This document shows positions 58,892 through 64,000 of a stretch of 64,000 nt of DNA, one piece after another. Both the position numbers and the translations under genes were made by a program. This DNA is from Streptomyces acidiscabies (GTDB lineage: Bacteria; Actinomycetota; Actinomycetes; Streptomycetales; Streptomycetaceae). Position 1 is the first letter of the stretch. Each line of letters starts with the position of its first letter. The stretch is taken from assembly GCF_020010905.1 (NCBI RefSeq), contig NZ_JAGJBY010000002.1, positions 1,426,001 to 1,490,000 on the forward strand, read 5' to 3'. Under the pieces are notes generated by a model. That model ran no database searches. It saw only the letters and a list, made by a program, of their open reading frames with translations, and was not told where the DNA came from.

Positions 58892-59670
58892 CGTCCCCGT
58901 ATCGCGGTGGTGCCGGGGTGTTGCCAGGGCCTGGCTGTCTCCGCGTGGCTGAACAGCGGTGTCCTCGGAGAACCCGGCGCGGGTACGGACGTTGCTGCGG
59001 GGCTGCGGCGTACGGCGGCGGCGCTCTGCGGCATCGCGTGGACCGGTCGTGGTGCCGAGGCGTGGCCGGTCGGAGCGTGGAGGCCGGTCCAGGTGGTGAG
59101 GGCGGACAGGGCGGCGGGGACGTCGCGGCCGGCCGGGGTGAGGTGGACGGTGCCTCGGTTGCGCGTGGAGCGGCCGGCGAGTTCGACGAGGCCGTCGGCC
59201 GCGAGCTGGTCGATGCGGTAGACCGCCGAGATGTACGCGATCCCCAGTCCGTCGGTGATCTCCTGGGAGGTGGCGCCGGGATGGCGGGCGAGCCAGTCGA
59301 CCATGGGCACGAGGTGGGTGTGGCGCAGGCGGCGCAGCGCGTCCTCGGTGCGTTCGGCTTCAGCGACGGAGCCGGGCAGGAGGTCGTGGCGGCGGGACCA
59401 GTCGGCGAGCGCGGCGTGCACAGGCTGGAGGCTCGCTCCGCGTGGGGACAGGGCGACGGGGTCGCGGGCGTGGCGGGGCTGGAGGAGACCTGTCGTGCTC
59501 ATGTGCCGGATGCGGCCGGTCAGGGTGGGGTACTTGATGAAGGGCAGGTGCTGCTTCCACAGGTCGACAGGGGCGATCGGCCCGGTGCGGTGGACAGTCT
59601 GGACGATCCAGGTGGTCCAGCGCGGGCCGACGACGCGCAGGGCCCGGTCGACGGCGGCGGTGTTGTTCAT
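58888..59670 (-). CDS. HxlR-like winged-helix regulator with two DNA-binding domains
   Basis: 260 residues. First winged helix about 1-85 (ALRVVGPRWTTWIVQTV; YPTLTGRIRHMSTTGLLQPR) matches HxlR; a second winged helix lies at about 110-190 (VDWLARHPGATSQEITDGLG; YRIDQLAADGLVELAGR). The tail is low complexity. It likely regulates the surrounding operon. Coupled by four-base overlaps. Confidence 0.78.
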   Translation of the reverse strand: MNNTAAVDRALRVVGPRWTTWIVQTVHRTGPIAPVDLWKQHLPFIKYPTLTGRIRHMSTTGLLQPRHARDPVALSPRGASLQPVHAALADWSRRHDLLPGSVAEAERTEDALRRLRHTHLVPMVDWLARHPGATSQEITDGLGIAYISAVYRIDQLAADGLVELAGRSTRNRGTVHLTPAGRDVPAALSALTTWTGLHAPTGHASAPRPVHAMPQSAAAVRRSPAATSVPAPGSPRTPLFSHAETARPWQHPGTTAIRGR

Positions 59671-60281
59671 CGGGGGGTCTCCGTGCGGGCGAGCAGGGTG
59701 CGGACGAGGCGGGGGAGGTGGTCGGGGCCGTCGCCGGGACGGGTGTCGCGGTCGGCGACCTGGGCGGCGTCCTCGCGCAGGCCCTCGGCGATCTCGCTGC
59801 ACTCCGCGTCGATCCGCCCTCCGGCGCGCAACGCGGCGGCCAGGACATCGGCGTACCGGGCGGGAGAGAGACCGCACAGCGCGGCAGCGGCGCGCACCGA
59901 CGCCAGCTCGACGCCGCTCAGCCCGGACGCCGGCGCGGGCAGCGGCCCGTACTCCTTCTCCGGTACGGCGGGCAGGCCCGCGCGGGTGCAGATCGCATCG
60001 ACATCGCGGACGAACGTGCTGAGCGACTCGGTGAACCAGCCCAGCGCGGAGGCGAGCGAGGCGAGGGCGAAGAGACTGGCCGGAGTCTGCGGGGGCCGCT
60101 CCGCCAGGACGTCGAGCCGCTCCCCGAGGTACGCGGCCACGCGGGGGCCGGCGGCGAGCGGTCCGAGGACGGGGTGGAGGTAGGAGCGGCTCGGCGGGGT
60201 CGGGTACGAGGCGACGGGGATGTTGCTGACCTCGTCGGCCGCGTCCCGCAGGAGCTGGGCCAGCTCGGCAGGGGAAGTCAC
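59667..60281 (-). CDS. helical hypothetical protein
   Basis: 204 residues, mostly helical: LAQLLRDAADEVSNIPVAS, LFALASLASALGWFTESLS and SVRAAAALCGLSPARYADVLAAAL. No recognised domain. GTG start overlaps the upstream stop, so it is a translated operon member. Confidence 0.7.
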   Translation of the reverse strand: MTSPAELAQLLRDAADEVSNIPVASYPTPPSRSYLHPVLGPLAAGPRVAAYLGERLDVLAERPPQTPASLFALASLASALGWFTESLSTFVRDVDAICTRAGLPAVPEKEYGPLPAPASGLSGVELASVRAAAALCGLSPARYADVLAAALRAGGRIDAECSEIAEGLREDAAQVADRDTRPGDGPDHLPRLVRTLLARTETPR

Positions 60282-60736
60282 AGGACAGCCCTCCTGAGGG
60301 GAACGGGTGGGGCGGGGAGGTGCGCGGGCTCGACGGCGCCCTGGGTGCGGACGGCGTACGGGGAACGGGCCCGGGCTGCGGCGACCTGGTCCGGGGACGG
60401 CTGGTCGATGGGGTTGGAGCGGCCGAGGCGGAGCTGGGCGTCGCGATAGACGGTGTAACCGCGACGCGGGCCGACGGCGACGAGGAACACCTCACGCGAG
60501 TACGCGCTGCGGGGAGGGGCGTCACGGAACTGCACGACCATCCGCCACTGCGCCTCGGGATCGACGTACACCTTCTGGAACCCGGCCAGCGGACCCGTCA
60601 GCGGCAGGCAGTCACCCTCGCCGTGGACCAGGACCTGAAGCCCAACGAGGGTCAAGTCCCGTATCTCCGGCGGCAGAGCGCGCAGGTCGGCCAGGGCGTC
60701 GGGGTGAGCGGCGAACCCGAACCGCGCCCGGCTCAC
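60278..60736 (-). CDS. RelE/ParE-like fold protein
   Basis: 152 residues. HPDALADLRALPPEIRDLTL, FQKVYVDPEAQWRMVVQF and REVFLVAVGPRRGYTVYRDA give the helix-helix-strand order of RelE/ParE toxins. A basic tail follows. No typical antitoxin is adjacent, and it sits within an operon, so it may be a toxin-fold protein with another role. GTG start overlaps the upstream stop. Confidence 0.65.
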   Translation of the reverse strand: MSRARFGFAAHPDALADLRALPPEIRDLTLVGLQVLVHGEGDCLPLTGPLAGFQKVYVDPEAQWRMVVQFRDAPPRSAYSREVFLVAVGPRRGYTVYRDAQLRLGRSNPIDQPSPDQVAAARARSPYAVRTQGAVEPAHLPAPPVPLRRAVL

Positions 60737-61485
60737 CGCGACCGCCCCGGGCCACCGGACGCGTCCGGACCCGCCGGAGGCCGCTCCCGGCATGGCCCTG
60801 CGGCCGGGTCTGGGGTGTGCGGGGAGCGGGCGGACGCCGCGCGGGCCCGTCGTTCGGTGAAACCGGGGCCCGGCGGCTGGGGCATCGGGGTGTCCCGGTC
60901 GCCCTCCAGCCACTCCCGTGCGTCGGCCACGGATACGAAGGCGCCCTCGGTGAGCGTGTACGTCCCCGCGTCGTAGTCCGGGACCTCCAGCAGCACCCGT
61001 ACCGGGAGAACTTCGGCCGCGGGGTCCTGCACGATCATCCACGTCGCAGGGAGATCGCTCCAGGAATCATGGACGGCAAGGCCGTCCCCCGAACTCCACA
61101 GTTGCTCCTCCAGCGCGCGGGTCGCGTCGTCGGCCGGTTCCAGCAGACCATCGGGCAGACGCAGGATCGGCTCACGCGGACAGCCACGGGCAATCAGCCA
61201 CGCCTGTCCGAGAGCGGTCAGACTGTGCGGCGCGACGGAGAAGAGGTAGAGCCCCGCATACTGGTCCCGCTCGATGATCAGAGACCTCAACGCAGGAGCG
61301 CCCGGGATGCCCCACGTCGCCGACCGGTCGTGGGCCAGCAGGAAGGTGATGTCCCTTCCCGGACCACGGGTCTCGGAATGAGAGGCGAACAGGTCCAGGT
61401 CGCCTTCCCACATCGTGCGCCGCGCCTGCAGCGACGGGGGATCGGCCGGGAACAACCCCTCCAATCCGAAAGCGACGTCCCTCAC
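60733..61485 (-). CDS. hypothetical protein
   Basis: 250 residues; beta-rich with DITFLLAHDRSATWGIPGAP, LYLFSVAPHSLTALGQAWLI and VLLEVPDYDAGTYTLTEG, then a proline/arginine-rich tail. No family recognised. GTG 61485 overlaps the stop of the DUF4913 gene. Confidence 0.68.
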   Translation of the reverse strand: MRDVAFGLEGLFPADPPSLQARRTMWEGDLDLFASHSETRGPGRDITFLLAHDRSATWGIPGAPALRSLIIERDQYAGLYLFSVAPHSLTALGQAWLIARGCPREPILRLPDGLLEPADDATRALEEQLWSSGDGLAVHDSWSDLPATWMIVQDPAAEVLPVRVLLEVPDYDAGTYTLTEGAFVSVADAREWLEGDRDTPMPQPPGPGFTERRARAASARSPHTPDPAAGPCRERPPAGPDASGGPGRSR

Positions 61486-62045
61486 GCGACCGGCTCCAGA
61501 TCGGCCGGCGTCGACAGCAGACGGTGCGCGATCCGCGACACGCTCGTAGTGCACGCCGCGAACGGGCCGTCAGGCGACCGCAGTTGAGCCATTACATGAT
61601 CGAGATGATCCCGGTGCCACGTCGACGGACCCGACAGACCCGCCTCGACGTCCGTCAGCTGCTGCCACGCCAGCCACAGCCCGTGCAGCCGGGCCACCGC
61701 CTCCGGATGCTCCCGCCACTGCGCACACCACGGACGCGAACTGCTCACCTCCCGCCCGTAGACCGGCAGGAGCAGGTACTCCACCCACGCCGTCAGTGCC
61801 TCCAGCTCGGCGGCGTAGGCGTCACCGCCCAGGGCGAGGATGAAACAGGACCGCGCCTCACCGTCCTGCGGTGGAGGGGGAGTTGGGGTGTCGGAGGTGA
61901 TGCGGTCGAGCAGGCTGCCCTGCTCGCGGGCCTCGGTCATCGTCCGGCGCAACGACGCGGCGAGGCCGTCCAGGTCGGTGTCGGGGAGACGGAAGTCGGG
62001 CTCGGCGGAGCCCTCGGGGAAGTCGGGCATGTCGGCGGGCTCCAT
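61482..62045 (-). CDS. DUF4913 protein
   Basis: 187 residues. ALTAWVEYLLLPVYGREVSS, WCAQWREHPEAVARLHGLWLAW, STWHRDHLDHVMAQLRSPDGPF carry the hallmarks of DUF4913, a family common on Streptomyces plasmids and integrative elements. First gene of the minus-strand operon; ATG start. Function unknown. Confidence 0.83.
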   Translation of the reverse strand: MEPADMPDFPEGSAEPDFRLPDTDLDGLAASLRRTMTEAREQGSLLDRITSDTPTPPPPQDGEARSCFILALGGDAYAAELEALTAWVEYLLLPVYGREVSSSRPWCAQWREHPEAVARLHGLWLAWQQLTDVEAGLSGPSTWHRDHLDHVMAQLRSPDGPFAACTTSVSRIAHRLLSTPADLEPVA

Positions 62046-62111
62046 CTGTGATCGGGAGACATGCCGACAGGGTCCAGGGAACTCCGCGTTTGGACTGGCC
62101 AGGGTTTCGAG

Positions 62112-62141
62112 CTAGTGCTGTGACCGGAAAGGTTCACCGGG
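62112..62141 (+). repeat. relic matching the right end of the adjacent IS
   Basis: CTAGTGCTGTGACCGG followed by AAAGGTTCACCGGG matches, at about 27 of 30 positions, the reverse complement of the IS right end near 63738-63767 (CTAGTGCTCTGACCGG, GAAGGTTCGCCGGG). It looks like an isolated end of a related element. Confidence 0.55.
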
Positions 62142-62208
62142 GTCGGGAGCGGGTGAGCCTCTGGAGGGAGCGGACGGTCCGTGGGCCGGGCGTGAGAGGA
62201 TCGCGGCC

Positions 62209-62526
62209 GTGACCATCAAGCTTCATGACTTCGACGGCGAACACTCGCTGACGTTGGATGTCGGTGGCCTGGCTGCTGATGCCGCAGTGGTCGATGCAGA
62301 ACACGAGCCGAACGGATACTTCTGGGAAGGTCTCGTGCGGTTTGCCTGGCCAGACATCGCCGAGCGCCTCGACTTCGACAGTGAGGCCGGCATGTTCTGC
62401 GCGGTCGGGAGTCCGAGCGACCTCGCGCTTCTCAAGACGGCCGTTGAATCAGTCATCACCAGCCCCGAGGCAGTCCGCGAGATCATCGCCCGGGCGGAAA
62501 CTTCGGGCTTCGAGTTCGACGATTAA
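62209..62526 (+). CDS. Imm51-like immunity protein
   Basis: 105 residues: VDAEHEPNGYFWEGLVRFAW and LDFDSEAGMFCAVGSPSDLAL match the Imm51 family of polymorphic-toxin immunity proteins. No toxin gene is in the window, so it appears to be an orphan. GTG start. Its stop codon is formed at the TA dinucleotide beside the IS; restoring the sequence without the IS would also give TAA. Confidence 0.75.
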   Translation: MTIKLHDFDGEHSLTLDVGGLAADAAVVDAEHEPNGYFWEGLVRFAWPDIAERLDFDSEAGMFCAVGSPSDLALLKTAVESVITSPEAVREIIARAETSGFEFDD

Positions 62527-63777
62527 AGATCCAACCGGATAGCAACACCAGTTGGGTCAGGATGCTGTGCTGAGGGGGCGTCCGCCCCAGCGGATGCCCT
62601 TCTCGCTGCGGATCCGGGCACGCTCCTTGCGCTGGGCGGCCAGCACGTCGGGGTGTCGGGCGTTCTTGTTGCGCCAGCGCAGGTAGGCGTGCAAAGCCCG
62701 GGTCTGGGTGGGGTGGCTGCGGTGGTTGGAGTTAGCGACGGTGAACTGCCGCAGTGGTCCGAAGTGGGCCTCGATCGGGTTGGCCCAGGATGCGTAGGTG
62801 GGCGTGAAGCACAACTCGACCCTGTTCCTCCTGGCCCAGCGCCGGATCATCTCGCCCTTGTGGGCAGACAGGTTGTCCAAGATGACGTAGACCGGCGCGC
62901 CGTCCGGGCGGGCCGTGCGGATCGACTTCAGCGCGGCCAGGGCGTTCGCGGCGCCCTTCTTGCAGCGGTTGACGCCCCACAGGGTGTCGTCGCCGATCGA
63001 GTAGCAGCCGTGGAAGTAGCGGACGCCGTGGGTGCGGTGATAGGTCGCGGGGTGCCGCTCGGGGTAGCCGGCAGGGGCCCAGCCGCAACCGCCGGTGGGG
63101 CGGATGCCGAGCGGGCCGAACTCGTCGAACGCGAACACCCGGTCCGGGAACCGCTCCAGGACGTGCTCGATCCGGTCGAGCTTGGTGTCACGCTCGGGGT
63201 CGGGTGATTCCTTCCATGTCTTGGTGCGCTGGAAGGTGATGCCGCGGCGGGCGAGCAGGCACCGTAACGCCTCGCGGCCAATCCTGATCACGCGACCGTG
63301 CACGCGTCGCAGGTGGGCGGCAAGTTTGCGGACGGACCAGCGGGTGAAGGGCTGGCCGAGCTTGGTCGGGCGGGTGGTGGCCGTCGCGACGACGAAGTCC
63401 TCGTCGTCAGGACTGAGCAGGCGGGGACGGCCTCCCGCCCACTGAGGGTCCAGGCAGGCCAGGCCGATCTCGTTGAACCGGTGGATCACGTCGCGGACGG
63501 TGTCCTCGTCTGCCTGCACCAGCAGGGCAATCACCGGGACCCGGTTCCCGCCGGCCGACGCCAGCAGCATCATCGCGCGCCGGTAGCGCACCGAACTGGT
63601 GCTGCCCCGGCGCACGATCTGCTGCAGCTTCTGCCCCTCCTGGTCGGTCAACCTGCGCACACGGACAGGCTCAGCCACCACACCCCCAGCGATCGGACGA
63701 ACGGACGTCACCGGACATCCAACCGCCGCGACCACCAACCCGGCGAACCTTCCCGGTCAGAGCACTAGAGATCTTTA
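62524..63777 (-). mobile_element. IS630-family insertion sequence
   Basis: The ends show the inverted pair ATTAAAGATC (62522-62531) and GATCTTTAAT (63770-63779); taking TA as the duplicated target (62524-62525 and 63776-63777) fits the IS630/Tc1 rule. The element of about 1.25 kb holds one transposase gene. It has inserted between the Imm51 gene and the end of a second IS630-type transposase gene. Confidence 0.7.
62557..63678 (-). CDS. IS630-family transposase
   Basis: 373 residues from GTG 63678, which has a G-rich site upstream; a TTG at 63738 would add 20 residues. N-terminal HTH domains (SVRYRRAMMLLASAGG; VIALLVQADEDTVRDVIHRF; RWSVRKLAAHLRRV) and a DDE catalytic core: AFDEFGPLGI, VYVILDNLSAHKG and PTYASWANPIEAHFG. 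All three acidic positions appear present, so it may be active. Confidence 0.9.
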   Translation of the reverse strand: MAEPVRVRRLTDQEGQKLQQIVRRGSTSSVRYRRAMMLLASAGGNRVPVIALLVQADEDTVRDVIHRFNEIGLACLDPQWAGGRPRLLSPDDEDFVVATATTRPTKLGQPFTRWSVRKLAAHLRRVHGRVIRIGREALRCLLARRGITFQRTKTWKESPDPERDTKLDRIEHVLERFPDRVFAFDEFGPLGIRPTGGCGWAPAGYPERHPATYHRTHGVRYFHGCYSIGDDTLWGVNRCKKGAANALAALKSIRTARPDGAPVYVILDNLSAHKGEMIRRWARRNRVELCFTPTYASWANPIEAHFGPLRQFTVANSNHRSHPTQTRALHAYLRWRNKNARHPDVLAAQRKERARIRSEKGIRWGGRPLSTAS

Positions 63778-63787
63778 ATGGCTGAGG

Positions 63788-64000
63788 TTACGGCGGTTGG
63801 GGGTCGAGGCCGGTCTTGGCGATGAGGCCGTCGATGAGACCGGGTCGGTACTGCATCTGTTTGAGTCGGCTCTTCACCAGCGTGGTGAGCTGTTCGAGGC
63901 TGTGTCTGGTGAGGTTGGCCAGGGACCTCTTCAGGTGCGACCACACGCCTTCGACCGGGTTGAACTCCGGGGCATAGGGCGGCAGCTGGTAGACGGTCAG
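63788..64000 (-). CDS. IS630-type transposase, C-terminal part (partial, runs off window)
   Basis: 71 codons to the window edge: YQLPPYAPEFNPVEGVWSHL is the last DDE motif of another IS630-like transposase, followed by LKRSLANLTRHSLEQL and a short tail ending TGLDPQPP. It differs clearly from the neighbouring transposase. Either part of a neighbouring IS or a remnant; the rest lies outside the window. Confidence 0.8.
   Translation of the reverse strand: MTVYQLPPYAPEFNPVEGVWSHLKRSLANLTRHSLEQLTTLVKSRLKQMQYRPGLIDGLIAKTGLDPQPP

Noticed and set aside
60278..60736. Calling the RelE-like gene part of a toxin-antitoxin pair
   Set aside because: Neither neighbour resembles an antitoxin, and it is embedded in a longer operon.
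1..64000. tRNA, rRNA or CRISPR features
   Set aside because: Reading both strands gave no cloverleaf, rRNA segment or regularly spaced direct repeat array.

Overview
High-GC DNA with dense four-base overlapping start/stop junctions, WhiB, DUF2637, DUF317 and conservon genes points to Streptomyces or a close relative. The mix of a biosynthetic cluster, integrase, mobilisation genes and insertion sequences suggests a chromosome arm or large linear plasmid.

Left part (1-15.9 kb): one end of a nonribosomal peptide cluster. On the minus strand a PLP enzyme of the threonine/cysteate synthase family is followed by a two-module NRPS (C-A-T-C-A-T-E, read as Val-like then D-Asp-like) and the start of a second NRPS (C-A-T-C..., first A domain Thr-like) that runs off the window. 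Divergent to these are a 2-oxoacid dehydrogenase E1 alpha and an unusual E1 beta-E2 fusion, plausibly supplying an acyl-CoA. A short palindromic sequence recurs inside both NRPS genes.

15.9-18.2 kb: a tyrosine integrase and excisionase-like gene, probably the remains of an integrated element.

18.2-29.4 kb: the most unusual region. A divergent HTH protein faces a 38-codon gene with an excellent ribosome-binding site, encoding a peptide with eleven consecutive prolines. A hairpin follows, then seven translationally coupled genes: TIM-barrel isomerase, Gfo/Idh oxidoreductase, archaeal-type SAM synthetase, HPr-kinase-like P-loop protein, glycosyltransferase, CofE-like ligase and shikimate-dehydrogenase-like enzyme. 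Converging on them are an APH-type kinase, a tandem winged-helix GntR-like protein and two EEP phosphoesterases. I cannot match this set to a described pathway.

29.6-40.1 kb: acyl-CoA dehydrogenase, a conservon (sensor kinase, roadblock, DUF742, GTPase) with an added GAF protein, an ATP-binding/XRE regulator pair, CutA, two membrane proteins, an ImmA/IrrE protease and an XRE repressor.

40.1-47.2 kb: a replication/mobilisation module (replication organiser, DnaC-like ATPase, WhiB, DUF2637, MobC, relaxase), preceded by repeats that could be an origin. 47.2-56.1 kb: a nucleic-acid-processing island with a zinc-ribbon coiled-coil protein, a Ski2-like helicase with its own zinc ribbon, a duplicated-zinc-motif protein and a RecD2-type helicase, plus inverted copies of an Lsr2-like tail. 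56.1-62.0 kb: compact operons of DUF317, HxlR-like, RelE-like and DUF4913 proteins typical of Streptomyces mobile DNA. The right edge holds an Imm51 gene abutting an IS630-family element and part of a second IS630-type transposase.

No tRNA, rRNA or CRISPR array was seen.
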